From the NCBI RefSeq assembly GCF_017356245.1, contig NZ_JAFMZZ010000004.1, positions 156,741-220,740 on the forward strand: a DNA stretch of 64,000 nucleotides. The letters are read 5' to 3'. The DNA comes from Bordetella petrii (GTDB lineage Bacteria; Pseudomonadota; Gammaproteobacteria; Burkholderiales; Burkholderiaceae_B). The notes under the pieces were generated by a model. The model ran no database searches, was not told the origin of the DNA, and saw only the letters and a list, made by a program, of their open reading frames with translations. Position 1 is the first letter of the stretch. Every line of letters begins with the position of its first letter. The translations under genes were made by a program, and so were the position numbers. Shown in pieces: positions 45,512-53,773 of this stretch.

Positions 45512-46153
45512 TCAATTCGGCCAGGCCGAGTTGAGGATGATAGAGCAGAAATTCATCCTCTTATAGCCGGGATCTTTCAATGCAAGCACGTCGGCCTTGA
45601 CGTTGCCCAAGGTCGTCTGCGGTTTGTGCCGGATGCCCGCCGCGAAGTGGTCGATGATGCTTTCCTTGAAATCCGGTTCGCGCGGATGATGGCGGCAGAC
45701 GTGGTCGCGCTGGTCGTGCGTGAAGTCATGGAATGCCATGCCCAGCACGTCCATCTCGACGCCCGCCGTCACCAGGGCGATGGTGGGCCGCATGTGCTCC
45801 GGAATGCCGGGTGTGGTGTGCAGCGCGATGGCGGTCCATACGTCTTCAATATCGCGTTCGGCCACGCCGTGGCTTTTCATGAAATCGCGCGCCGCATTGG
45901 CGCCGTCGACCTCGAAACGCAGGTCGGGGCTGGCGTGGGGTTGTGTCAGTCCCATGTCATGAAACATGGCGCCCAGGTAAAGCAGTTCCGGGTCGTATTC
46001 CAGGCCGCGCCGCTGGCCGGTCAGCGCCCCCCACAGAAACACCCGCCGGCTGTGGTGGTAAAGCAGGTCGTCTTCGGTGTCGCGCACCAGTTCGGTCGCG
46101 GCGCGCGCGATGGCGCTGTCGGGAATGCGGATGCCGGCAATGATTTCAGCCAT
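45512..46153 (-). CDS. HD-domain hydrolase (cyanamide-hydratase-like)
   Basis: The 213-residue protein carries an HD metal site: LLYHHSRRVFLWGALTG (first His), LLYLGAMFHDMGLTQPH (His-Asp) and a later AIALHTTPGIPEHM. The HHSRRVFLWG segment is typical of the HD group that includes fungal cyanamide hydratase, but many bacterial members are uncharacterised. It precedes katA on the same strand and may share its transcript. The start is ATG 46153 behind GGAG. Confidence 0.85.
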   Translation of the reverse strand: MAEIIAGIRIPDSAIARAATELVRDTEDDLLYHHSRRVFLWGALTGQRRGLEYDPELLYLGAMFHDMGLTQPHASPDLRFEVDGANAARDFMKSHGVAERDIEDVWTAIALHTTPGIPEHMRPTIALVTAGVEMDVLGMAFHDFTHDQRDHVCRHHPREPDFKESIIDHFAAGIRHKPQTTLGNVKADVLALKDPGYKRMNFCSIILNSAWPN

Positions 46154-46452
46154 GGGAATGCTCCTGGGTCGGTCGGCCCCCGGCGCGCCGCGCCGGTCAA
46201 AAGCCATGTGGATCGGATGCGCCGCCAGACAGCCCGGCGCCTGGATGAATTTCAGCATCCGCCCAAGCGCCGGACAATGCACGCACGACCACGGATCAGG
46301 ACAAGCGGACGTCGTTTCGCGCCAGGGCATGCGCGCATGCCCTGATGCGCACATAGAATTTCCCCACACCGATTGATTGCGGGCCGGCCCATCTTCGGTG
46401 TCCAACCTGTTGCCGCCCTGCCGCGGCCAGACCGAAACCCAACGAGGTCCCC
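46154..46452. promoter_or_regulatory. 299-bp divergent region with a 22-bp perfect palindrome
   Basis: No gene is visible between the HD gene (-) and the YcaC-like gene (+). A perfect palindrome with half-site CAGGGCATGCG occupies 46323-46344, roughly 110 bp before the plus-strand start. It is a good candidate operator for a dimeric regulator. CAACGAGG precedes the plus-strand ATG. Confidence 0.5.
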
Positions 46453-47100
46453 ATGAGCATCAAAGCTTCCGCCAAGCCCGCCCAGAGCCTGCTGAGCCCG
46501 CACGACCACGCCCTGATCCTGATCGACCACCAGTCGGAAATGGCGTTCAACACCAAATCCATCGACGTGACCAACCTGCGCACCAATACGGCCATCCTGG
46601 CGAACACCGCCAAGGGCTTCAAAGTGCCGGCCATCATCACGACCATTTCCAAGGACACTTTCGCGGGCCCGCTGTTCGACGAAATTACCGAAGCCTTTCC
46701 CGACGCCGAGGTGATCGACCGCACCACCTCGAACGGCTGGGAAGACGAAAACCTGATCGCGCGCATCAACGCCACCGGCAAGAACCGCCTGGTGATGGCC
46801 GGCCTGTGGACCTCGGTGTGCTGCAACGGCCCCGTGCTGTCGGCCCTGGAGCAGGGCTACGAAGTCTACGTGGTCACCGACGCCTGCGGCGACTGCACCG
46901 CCGAAGCCCACGAACGCGCCGTGCAGCGCATGGTCCAGGCCGGCGCGCGCCCGATCACCGCGCTGACCTACCTGCTGGAACTGCAGCGCGACTGGGCGCG
47001 CGTCGAAACCTATGACTTGACCACGGGCATCGCGCGCAAATTCGGCGGGGCCTTCGGGGTAGGCATCCAGTACGCCAAAACCATGCTCGGCAATCATTGA
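46453..47100 (+). CDS. YcaC-like isochorismatase-family hydrolase
   Basis: The 215-residue cysteine hydrolase has the family triad layout: Asp in ALILIDHQSEMAF, Lys in TTISKDTFAGPL and Cys in LVMAGLWTSVCCNGPVLSAL. YcaC-type members are homo-oligomeric hydrolases with unknown natural substrates, often induced with stress genes. It is divergent from the HD/katA pair. Confidence 0.9.
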   Translation: MSIKASAKPAQSLLSPHDHALILIDHQSEMAFNTKSIDVTNLRTNTAILANTAKGFKVPAIITTISKDTFAGPLFDEITEAFPDAEVIDRTTSNGWEDENLIARINATGKNRLVMAGLWTSVCCNGPVLSALEQGYEVYVVTDACGDCTAEAHERAVQRMVQAGARPITALTYLLELQRDWARVETYDLTTGIARKFGGAFGVGIQYAKTMLGNH

Positions 47101-47140
47101 ATATTGCCGGACCGTGGCGCCGGAAGCCGGGTAAATGGCC

Positions 47141-47680
47141 CTACGCCAGCCACCCGGCCAGCTGCGCGGCGCACAGCACCACCGCGCCGCACCCGATTAC
47201 CAACAACGGATTCAGCCGCGAGCAGCTCATCAAGAGGGTGGCTGCCGCCGCAATGCCGCGCGCCCACCAGCCGCCTTCCAGCGCCATGAAAAGCACATAT
47301 ACGGCGGCCAGAATCATGCCCGCGGCAATGGGCCGCAGGCCCGCTTCGAGCGCCAGTTGCCAGCGCGCCCCGCGGTGGCGCCGCCACAGGTAGGCCACGC
47401 CGTAGATCAGGAAGGCCGTGGGCGCGAAAATCGCCAGGGTGGCGACCACGGCGCCCCAGAAGCCGCCCACATCCCAGCCGATCAGGGTCACCAGCAGCGA
47501 GCCCGGGCCGGGCGCGAGGCGCGCAATGGCAAAGGTGTTCAGAAAATCCTGCGCCGTCATCCACTGGTGCACATCCACCACCTGCCTGTGGATCTCGGCC
47601 ACCGTGGCCTGCCCGCCGCCTATCGTTACCAGCGACAGCGGCGCGAACACCGCCCACAGGCTCCAGAGCACGCTGCCCAT
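47141..47680 (-). CDS. chrA: chromate transporter half-protein (CHR domain, second subunit)
   Basis: The 179-residue protein is a single CHR domain: LWAVFAPLSLVTIGGGQATVAEIHRQVVD at the start and FLNTFAIARLAPGPGSLLVTLIGWDVGGFWGAVVA, with five or six hydrophobic helices. In paired short CHR systems two half-proteins of opposite topology act together for chromate (or a similar oxyanion) efflux. It begins one base after its partner's stop. The pair may also transport other anions. Confidence 0.9.
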   Translation of the reverse strand: MGSVLWSLWAVFAPLSLVTIGGGQATVAEIHRQVVDVHQWMTAQDFLNTFAIARLAPGPGSLLVTLIGWDVGGFWGAVVATLAIFAPTAFLIYGVAYLWRRHRGARWQLALEAGLRPIAAGMILAAVYVLFMALEGGWWARGIAAAATLLMSCSRLNPLLVIGCGAVVLCAAQLAGWLA

Positions 47681-47681
47681 C

Positions 47682-48254
47682 TCAGGCCTTTTCTCCGCGC
47701 AGGCGGCCGTACTCGATGGCCACGCTCAGCGCGCCTTCCCCCAGCACCACCCACAACAGAGGCCATTGCAGCAGTCCGACGGCAATGAACGTGGTGGCCA
47801 GGAACACCATGGGCAGCACGCGGCGCGGCACCCGGCGCGCCGCCGTGATGGCCATGCTGGCCGACAGCCCGATGGCCGCCGCGGCCGCGCCCGCCAGCGC
47901 GATGTTGGTCAGCGGGTATTGGGTGAAGGCGGCGAACACCGCCGCCAGCATGACGATGAAAATGGCCGGCGGGACAATGATTCCCGTGAACCCGGCCACC
48001 GCGCCGCGCGCGCCGGCCAGCCGGTAGCCGATCCAGATCGCCATGTTCTTCACATTGACCCCCGGCAGCGCCTGCGACAGCGACAGGCCGTTCAGGAATT
48101 CCTCTTCGCTCATCCAGCCGCGCGTTTGCACGAATTCGCGGAACAGCCAGCCGCTGAGCCCGCCGCCGAAGCTGGTCAGGCCGATACGGGAGAAAATAAG
48201 AAACAGGCGCCAGGCAGTGGGCCTGGGCGCCGCGTCGGAATCATGGACAGGCAT
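47682..48254 (-). CDS. chrA: chromate transporter half-protein (CHR domain, first subunit)
   Basis: The 190-residue protein is the other CHR half: WRLFLIFSRIGLTSFGGGLSGWLFREFVQTRGWMSEEEFLNGLSLSQALPGVNVKNMAIWIGY, the standard CHR signature, then hydrophobic helices. The start is ATG 48254. An inverted repeat with ATCCACG arms lies about 65 bp upstream and is a probable regulator site. Confidence 0.9.
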   Translation of the reverse strand: MPVHDSDAAPRPTAWRLFLIFSRIGLTSFGGGLSGWLFREFVQTRGWMSEEEFLNGLSLSQALPGVNVKNMAIWIGYRLAGARGAVAGFTGIIVPPAIFIVMLAAVFAAFTQYPLTNIALAGAAAAAIGLSASMAITAARRVPRRVLPMVFLATTFIAVGLLQWPLLWVVLGEGALSVAIEYGRLRGEKA

Positions 48255-48319
48255 GGTCGAGGCACAGGAAACCGGATGCGGCCCGGCCGGCAGCCGGTTC
48301 ATTCCGTAAATGTTGATAC

Positions 48320-48345
48320 ATCCACGATTATGGCGCAACGTGGAT
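48320..48345. promoter_or_regulatory. inverted repeat, putative operator of the chr pair
   Basis: ATCCACG (48320-48326) and CGTGGAT (48339-48345) are exact reverse complements, and flanking bases extend the symmetry weakly (TTG on the left, CAA on the right). The position, 65-90 bp before the first chr start, fits an operator. Confidence 0.5.
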
Positions 48346-48610
48346 AACAAATACCTGTCTTTGCCCTGTCGCCGGCGGCATGGCCCGGTTTGCCGGCCCG
48401 CGGCGTTCCCCAAAACGGGGCGCGCACGGCCATTTTCGGACTTCCAGTAAACTCCAGAAGCCGTTTCGACATCATCCAGCAACCTGTAGAAGCCGCGCAA
48501 GGCGGGGCCTGCCGCTCCCGAGCCAGAAGGGTTTCCCCCCGGCCATCGCGACGCGCGGCATCCGCCCAGTACGAGTATCCACAATTCTAGAGACCTGGCC
48601 GCGCCTGTAT

Positions 48611-48646
48611 TGGTCCAGTTCTTCTATTTTTGACTAGGCCAGTTCT
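48611..48646. promoter_or_regulatory. 24-nt-phased direct repeat, putative MocR operator
   Basis: TGGTCCAGTT (48611-48620) and TAGGCCAGTT (48635-48644) repeat with a 24-nt period, the arrangement known for MocR-type regulators. The second copy ends just before the MocR ATG, so binding should repress its own gene. Confidence 0.6.
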
Positions 48647-48647
48647 C

Positions 48648-50162
48648 ATGAACAGTTCTCCCGTGCGACGTGAGCGAGGTCCCCTGGTATGGTCACTGCC
48701 CCTTGACGAGCGCCACCCCGGCGAACCCCTGCAAAGCTGGCTCTATGAAGGCATCCGGAAGGCCATCGTGGCCGGGCGCCTGCCGCCGGACAGCCTGCTG
48801 CCCGGCTCGCGGTCGCTGGCGCAGCATTATGGCGTGGCGCGCGGCACCGCCCAGACGGTCTACGATCGATTGCTGTCCGAAGGCTATCTCGACGCCCGGC
48901 CAGGCAGCGGCACACGGGTCAGCGCGCTGCTGCCCGAGCTGCGCGTCACGCCGCCGCCGGCCCAGCCGTCGGCGCCGGGACAGCGCCGGCCCGAACCCAT
49001 CGGCCAGTGGGCCGCCAAACTGGCCGGGCTGGAACCGCCGTTTCCCATGAACGTGGCCGGGTCCACGCCCTACCCTTTTGCCCCGCACCGGCCGGACGTC
49101 AGGAATTTTCCCATCGACATCTGGCGGCGCCTGCAGGCGCGGCAGCTGCGCGCCTCGCGCATCGATTCTCTGTGGCCCACCGACGGGCCCGGACATCTGC
49201 CGCTGCGCCAGGTGATCGCCCAGCAACTGGCCATCTCGCGCGGGCTCAGCACCCAGCCAGAACAGATCATCATTCTGGGCAGCGTGCAGCAGGCCCTGGA
49301 CCTCTGCATCCGGCTGGTCACTACCCCGGGCGACGCCGTCTGGATGGAAGACCCCGGCTACAACGCCGCGCGGCAGCTGCTGCTGGGCGCGGCGCTGCGC
49401 GTGGTCGACGTGGGCATCGACGAGCACGGCATGCGCGTCGAAGACGGCATCAGCCGAGCCCCTGACGCGCGCCTGGTCTACACCACTCCCTGCCATCACT
49501 CGCCCTCGGGCACGGTCATGTCGCGCGAGCGGCGCATGCAGATGCTGCAATGGGCGGCCGAGACCGGCGCGCTGATATTCGAAGACGACTACAACAGCGA
49601 ATTCAGCTTCTCGGGCAATCCGATATCGGCGCTGGGCAGTTTTCCGGGCGCCGAATCCCGGGTCGTATTCGCCGGCACCTTCAGCAAGCTGCTGTTCCCG
49701 GCCATCCGCATCGCCTATATCGTGTGCCCGCCCCACCTGGTCGACGCGTTCACGCGCGCGGCTTCGCTGACTTTGCGGCAGACCAACTGGCCGCTGCAGA
49801 CCGTATTGGCGGAATTCATCCTGGAAGGCCACTTCGACCAGCATGTGCGCCGCATGCGCAAGATCTACGTGGCGCGCGCCCAGGCCTTCCACCACGCCGC
49901 CCAGCGGTATTGGCAGGGGCTGATCGACGTCGACCGGCCGCACGCCGGCCTGGACACCGTGGGCCGGCTGGTGGACATGGACGAGGCCACGGCCCTGCGG
50001 CGCCTGGCCAAGGCCGGCGTCATGGCGTTCCCCATGGGCAAATACACCGGCTCTCATACCGCCGCGCCCGCGCTGGTCATGGGGTTTGCGCCCTTTACCG
50101 AAACCGAGATCGACAACGCCGCCCGCGTGGCGGCCGACGCGTTGCGCCAGCCCGACGCCTGA
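48648..50162 (+). CDS. MocR-family regulator (GntR-type HTH plus aminotransferase-like domain)
   Basis: The 504-residue protein joins a GntR winged helix (LQSWLYEGIRKAIVAGRLPPDSLLPGSRSLAQHYGVARGTAQTVYDRLLSEGYL) to a class-I aminotransferase-like domain with PLP features: EDDYNSEFSF (Asp) and the Schiff-base Lys in FAGTFSKLLFPAIRIAYIV. MocR proteins use PLP or an amino-acid adduct as effector. The chosen ATG has no Shine-Dalgarno sequence; the repeat upstream occupies that place. It may control itself and the AhpD-like gene downstream. Confidence 0.93.
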   Translation: MNSSPVRRERGPLVWSLPLDERHPGEPLQSWLYEGIRKAIVAGRLPPDSLLPGSRSLAQHYGVARGTAQTVYDRLLSEGYLDARPGSGTRVSALLPELRVTPPPAQPSAPGQRRPEPIGQWAAKLAGLEPPFPMNVAGSTPYPFAPHRPDVRNFPIDIWRRLQARQLRASRIDSLWPTDGPGHLPLRQVIAQQLAISRGLSTQPEQIIILGSVQQALDLCIRLVTTPGDAVWMEDPGYNAARQLLLGAALRVVDVGIDEHGMRVEDGISRAPDARLVYTTPCHHSPSGTVMSRERRMQMLQWAAETGALIFEDDYNSEFSFSGNPISALGSFPGAESRVVFAGTFSKLLFPAIRIAYIVCPPHLVDAFTRAASLTLRQTNWPLQTVLAEFILEGHFDQHVRRMRKIYVARAQAFHHAAQRYWQGLIDVDRPHAGLDTVGRLVDMDEATALRRLAKAGVMAFPMGKYTGSHTAAPALVMGFAPFTETEIDNAARVAADALRQPDA

Positions 50163-50174
50163 ACACGCCGGCGC

Positions 50175-50218
50175 GCGCTTCCCGGGCCCGCCGGCCGGCG
50201 CCCGCGGCCTTTTATCGT
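50175..50218 (+). terminator. possible terminator after the MocR gene
   Basis: A GC-rich segment with CGGGC/GCCCG arms ends in CCTTTTATCGTCTTT directly after the MocR stop. Stem and T-tract are imperfect, so the call is tentative. Confidence 0.35.
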
Positions 50219-50256
50219 CTTTCCTCATCTCATCAACAGACCGGCTGATCCGCGTT

Positions 50257-50292
50257 AAGTGGACTAATCACGCAAAGCGTAATCGGATCAAG
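50257..50292. promoter_or_regulatory. 24-nt-phased repeat upstream of the AhpD-like gene, putative MocR operator
   Basis: Read on the minus strand, CTTGATCCGATTAC and TTAGTCCACTTAAC lie 24 nt apart (GGATCAAG at 50285-50292 and GGACTAA at 50261-50267 on the plus strand). The core is a variant of the TGGTCCAGTT motif before the MocR gene, in opposite orientation. The match is weaker than at the other sites. Confidence 0.45.
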
Positions 50293-50349
50293 ACACGCTG
50301 ACCGCGATATCGAAGAATGGGCACTCCATTCATCCATTCGGGATCAGCC

Positions 50350-50814
50350 ATGTCGAGCCAGACCTCACGCCCCAACTACGCCGCCTTTGCCCGCCTGATG
50401 CCGCAAGATGCCGCATCGCTCAACGCGCTGGGCGCCGACGCCCACGCGAAACTCGATGCGGCCCTGATCGAGCTGCTGGAAGTGCGGGCCTCGCAAATCA
50501 ACGGCTGCGCATTCTGCATCCAGTACCACCTGAGCCTGGCTCGCAAGGCCGGCCTGCAGGCCGCCAAGATCGATCTGCTGGCCGCCTGGCGGGAAGCCGG
50601 CGATATCTACACGCCCGCCGAGCGCGCCGCGCTGGCCTGGACGGAACACCTGACCGACATCTCGCGCCAGGGCGCGCCGGACCCGGCCTGGCAGGCCCTG
50701 CAAGAACATTTCAGCGACGAGCAGATCGTCAGCCTGTGCGTGGTGATCGCGTCGATCAACGCGTGGAACCGCATCGCCATCGCGCTGGCCTTCCAGCCCA
50801 TGGGCGCCAAATAA
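50350..50814 (+). CDS. AhpD-like carboxymuconolactone-decarboxylase family protein
   Basis: The 154-residue helical protein has the AhpD active-site signature LLEVRASQINGCAFCIQYHLSLARKAG (Cys-x-x-Cys...His). Such proteins reduce peroxides or act as small thiol oxidoreductases. It follows a MocR gene and a phased repeat; a second AhpD-like gene follows the other MocR gene at 57719. Confidence 0.9.
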   Translation: MSSQTSRPNYAAFARLMPQDAASLNALGADAHAKLDAALIELLEVRASQINGCAFCIQYHLSLARKAGLQAAKIDLLAAWREAGDIYTPAERAALAWTEHLTDISRQGAPDPAWQALQEHFSDEQIVSLCVVIASINAWNRIAIALAFQPMGAK

Positions 50815-50878
50815 ATAACCCGCCGCGGCGATGCCGGCGAAACCGGCGCAGCGCCGCTCCCTCCGCGAGAGCGCAGCC

Positions 50879-51661
50879 ATGTCAGATCTATCTTTTATGT
50901 CACAGCTCGTCGATGAATACGGGCACGTGCTGCTGATGGCCACGGTGTTCTTCGAGCAGATGGGGCTGCCCCTGCCGGCCTATCCATCGCTGCTGCTGGC
51001 GGGCGCCATTCCCGCCAGCATGACGGGCATGGGCGCGCTCTGCGCCACGCTGGGCATGGTGGTGGCGGCCTGCCTGGCGGCCGATACCGCCTGGTACTGG
51101 GCCGGCCGGCGCTATGGCAGCGCCCTGACCCGCGGCGTATGCCGGTTCTCGATTTCGCCCAGTGCCTGCGTCGTCACCAGCAACAACGCTTTCCGCCGCT
51201 TCGGGCCGCGTTCGCTGCTGGTAGCCAAGTTCCTGCCCGGCGCGGGCGCCATCACCACCCTGCTGGCCGGCGCCAGCGGCACCCGGCTGAGGATATTCCT
51301 GTTGTACGACCTGGGCGGGTCCGCGCTATGGGCCGGATCCGCGCTCGTCCTGGGCTTCGTCTTCCAGGAAACCGTAATGGTGGTTTTCAAGGCGGTGCGC
51401 CCGTACATCGTGACCGGCCTTATCGGCTTCATCCTGCTGACATGCGCCGCGATCGCCGTGCTGGTCTATCGGCGGCGGCAGGAGCGGGTTTCGCTGGAGC
51501 TCAAGCCGATCATGCATGCATCCCGACTCATTTCCCTGCGATCCGCCCCGGGCGAACCGCAAGGCATCCGCGGTATCAGCGAAAACAGCAGCAGTGGCAG
51601 TACCCGCAGCATCACCCGCGGCAGCAATGCCGGCAACAGCATGACCTCTCTCACCTATTGA
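50879..51661 (+). CDS. DedA-family membrane protein
   Basis: The 260-residue protein matches the DedA/VTT family: FFEQMGLPLPAYPSLLLAGAI, a WYWAGRRYG motif, and FGPRSLLVAKFLPGAGAITTLLAGASG with the conserved Arg/Lys and Pro-Gly residues, followed by C-terminal helices. DedA proteins are half-transporters linked to lipid-carrier recycling and membrane homeostasis. The C-terminus carries a ~60-residue Ser/Arg-rich tail (GSTRSITRGSNAGNS) not usual for the family. The ATG at 50879 was chosen; an upstream start at 50831 lacks homology. Confidence 0.9.
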   Translation: MSDLSFMSQLVDEYGHVLLMATVFFEQMGLPLPAYPSLLLAGAIPASMTGMGALCATLGMVVAACLAADTAWYWAGRRYGSALTRGVCRFSISPSACVVTSNNAFRRFGPRSLLVAKFLPGAGAITTLLAGASGTRLRIFLLYDLGGSALWAGSALVLGFVFQETVMVVFKAVRPYIVTGLIGFILLTCAAIAVLVYRRRQERVSLELKPIMHASRLISLRSAPGEPQGIRGISENSSSGSTRSITRGSNAGNSMTSLTY

Positions 51662-51708
51662 CGCATGACCAACCCCTTTCCTTATCTCATCTGAATCAGG
51701 AGTCCATC

Positions 51709-52017
51709 ATGAACACCCTCAAAACCTTGATCGTCGTTTCCCAACTTGCGCTGGCCGCCGGCGCGTATGCCGCCGATGTCGAGCAGCCCGCGCCGCTGCC
51801 GCAGTCCCAGGTCGCCGGCAAGACGCGCGCACAGGTCGTGGCCGAGCTGCGCGAAGCCCGGGCGGCTGGCCTGGTGTGGTCGCAGGAAGCCACGGCGCCG
51901 GTCCAGCAGGCCGCCGATTCCAGCCTGACGCGCACCCAGGTCTGGGCCGAACTGCAGCAGGCTCGCCGGCAAGGCCTGGTCAGCACCGGCGATCTCGACT
52001 ATCCCCCGGCGTCGTGA
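51709..52017 (+). CDS. DUF4148 family secreted small protein
   Basis: The 102-residue protein has a signal peptide (MNTLKTLIVVSQLALAAGAYAAD) and two copies of the DUF4148 motif: KTRAQVVAELREARAAGLVWSQE and LTRTQVWAELQQARRQGLVSTGDLDYPP. DUF4148 proteins are abundant in Burkholderiales, often many paralogues per genome, with unknown periplasmic function. AGGAG precedes the ATG. Confidence 0.92.
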   Translation: MNTLKTLIVVSQLALAAGAYAADVEQPAPLPQSQVAGKTRAQVVAELREARAAGLVWSQEATAPVQQAADSSLTRTQVWAELQQARRQGLVSTGDLDYPPAS

Positions 52018-52099
52018 TCGCGGCCGTCCGGTTCGCCCGCGGCTGGCCGGGAGCCCTCCCGGCCAGCCGGAATTCCCCGCCAAGCAAAAAGGAAATGCC

Positions 52100-52852
52100 A
52101 TGAAGATCGTCGTTATCGGTGGAACCGGCCTGATCGGTTCGAAAGTCGTAAGCAAGCTGCAGGCCCGCGGCCACAAGGCCATTGCCGCCTCGCCCAATAC
52201 GGGCGTCAACGCGGTCACGGGCGAGGGCCTGCGTGAAGCCCTGGCCGGCGCGCAAGTCGTGGTCGACGTGGCCAACTCGCCTACGTTCGAAGACGCCGCG
52301 TCGCTGGAATTCTTCCAGCGCGCCGGCCACAATCTGCTGGCCGCCGAGATCGCCACGGGCGTGAGCCATCACGTGGCCTTGTCCGTCGTCGGCACCGAAC
52401 GCCTGCTGGACAGCGGTTACTTCCGCGCCAAAATGGCCCAGCAGCAGATCATCAAGGCCGGCAGCGTGCCGTACACGATCGTCCAGTCCACCCAGTTCTT
52501 TGAATTCCTGGGCGGCATCGCCCAGTCCGGCGACGATGGCACGCAGATCCGGCTTTCGCCGGCCGCCCTGCAGCCCATCGCCGCGGAAGACGTGGCCGAG
52601 GCCGTGGCCGACGCCGCCACCGCCGCCCCGGTCAACGGCATTGTCGAGATCGCCGGCCCCGAGCGCTCCAGCGTGGCCGGGTTCGTGCAGCGCTATCTCG
52701 ACGCCATGAAAGACACCCGCAAGGTGGTGGCAGATGAAACCGCCGCCTACTTCGGCGTGGTGCTGAACGAAAAATCGCTGGTGCCCGTGCGCGAACCACG
52801 CCTGGGCGCGATCAGCTTCGATACCTGGTTCGATCGCTATGCCCGCAAGTAA
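52100..52852 (+). CDS. NmrA/SDR-like NAD(P)H-binding protein
   Basis: The 250-residue protein starts MKIVVIGGTGLIGSKVV, an atypical SDR nucleotide loop (GGTGLIG), followed by a VVDVANSPTF strand, HHVALSVVGTERLLD and YFRAKMAQQQIIKAG. These features match the NmrA-like/NAD(P)-binding quinone-oxidoreductase group (QOR2/YtfG relatives). A strong bidirectional terminator follows. Confidence 0.88.
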   Translation: MKIVVIGGTGLIGSKVVSKLQARGHKAIAASPNTGVNAVTGEGLREALAGAQVVVDVANSPTFEDAASLEFFQRAGHNLLAAEIATGVSHHVALSVVGTERLLDSGYFRAKMAQQQIIKAGSVPYTIVQSTQFFEFLGGIAQSGDDGTQIRLSPAALQPIAAEDVAEAVADAATAAPVNGIVEIAGPERSSVAGFVQRYLDAMKDTRKVVADETAAYFGVVLNEKSLVPVREPRLGAISFDTWFDRYARK

Positions 52853-52888
52853 GTGCGGGCGCCGCCGTATTCCGGCCGGCACAAACAG

Positions 52889-52926
52889 AATGGCCCGGCA
52901 GGCATCCCTGCCGGGCCATTTTTTTT
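52889..52926 (+). terminator. strong rho-independent terminator
   Basis: A near-perfect 14-bp stem (AATGGCCCGGCAGG pairing with its reverse complement) encloses a CATC loop and is followed by six more T residues. It ends the NmrA-like gene, and being almost symmetric it can also serve the convergent SDR gene that stops 11 bases further on. Confidence 0.9.
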
Positions 52927-52936
52927 ACAGCGTCAA

Positions 52937-53686
52937 TCAGGCTATGTTCAGGCCGCCGTCCACGGCCACGACCTGCCCGGTCATCCATACCGCGGGCGCT
53001 GCCAGCGACACGATCCACCGCGCCACGTCTTCCGGCTGGCCGCGGCGGCCCAGCGGAATCTGCTGCCGTTCGGCAGCCTTGATCGATTCCACCTGTTCAG
53101 CGGTCAGCCCCATGCGCGTGGCCAGGAACTCGGTTTCGGTGGGGCCCGCGGCCACGGCATTGACCCGGATGCCCTGCGGGGCCAGTTCCAGCGCCCAGCA
53201 GCGGGTCATGTGTTCCAGCGCGGCTTTGCTGGACGCATAGTGGGACAGGTTGGCTCCCGCCTTGTGCCCATAGGTGCTGGACACGTTCACGATGCTGCCC
53301 TGCTGCCGTGCCAGGTGCGGCACCGCCGCCGTCGCCAGCAGGGATGGGCCCACCACGTTCACGGCCAGTATCGCCATGACCTGCTCGTAACTGGCTTGCT
53401 GCAGCGGCATCACCGTGGCGGCGCCGGCGTTGTTGACCAGTACGTCCAGCCGGCCATGCCGCGCCACGACGGCCTCGACCGTGCGCGCCGCGTCTTCCGG
53501 CTTGCCTGCGTCCGCCACCAGATAATCGACCGACGCATGCTGCGCGGCAAATTCGCGCAGCTGGTTTTCGCGCCTGCCGGTAACCACGACCTGCGCGCCG
53601 GCGGCGGCGAACTGCAGGGCAGCGGCGGCGCCGATGCCGCCCGCGCCGCCGGTGATCAGGACGACCTTGTCGGTGAATTGACTCAT
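52937..53686 (-). CDS. short-chain dehydrogenase/reductase
   Basis: The 249-residue classical SDR has TGGAGGIG (cofactor loop), NNAGAATV, the Ser in NVSSTYG and the catalytic YASSK (Tyr-x-x-x-Lys), with the C-terminal WMTGQVVAVDGGLNIA. The substrate is unknown. The ATG at 53686 opens the conserved sequence. It lies downstream of the alpha/beta-hydrolase gene but is separated from it by a strong terminator. Confidence 0.93.
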   Translation of the reverse strand: MSQFTDKVVLITGGAGGIGAAAALQFAAAGAQVVVTGRRENQLREFAAQHASVDYLVADAGKPEDAARTVEAVVARHGRLDVLVNNAGAATVMPLQQASYEQVMAILAVNVVGPSLLATAAVPHLARQQGSIVNVSSTYGHKAGANLSHYASSKAALEHMTRCWALELAPQGIRVNAVAAGPTETEFLATRMGLTAEQVESIKAAERQQIPLGRRGQPEDVARWIVSLAAPAVWMTGQVVAVDGGLNIA

Positions 53687-53710
53687 GAATTCAGTTCCTT
53701 GTGTTGGGGC

Positions 53711-53758
53711 AAAAAAACGCACGGATCCGGCCGCCGCCAGGCAGCCGGATCCGCGTGC
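53711..53758 (-). terminator. rho-independent terminator of the alpha/beta-hydrolase gene
   Basis: On the minus strand, GCACGCGGATCCGGC pairs with GCCGGATCCGTGCG around a loop, followed by a run of seven T residues (53717-53711). It ends transcription from the hydrolase before the SDR gene. Confidence 0.88.
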
Positions 53759-53773
53759 AGTACGATGCAGCGC

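Larger units (their letters stand above)
48255..48647. promoter_or_regulatory. 393-bp divergent region between chrA and the MocR gene
   Basis: No gene is visible. The left part holds the chr-side inverted repeat (48320-48345); the right end holds a direct repeat that runs to one base before the MocR start (48611-48646). Between them is ordinary GC-rich sequence. Confidence 0.5.
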
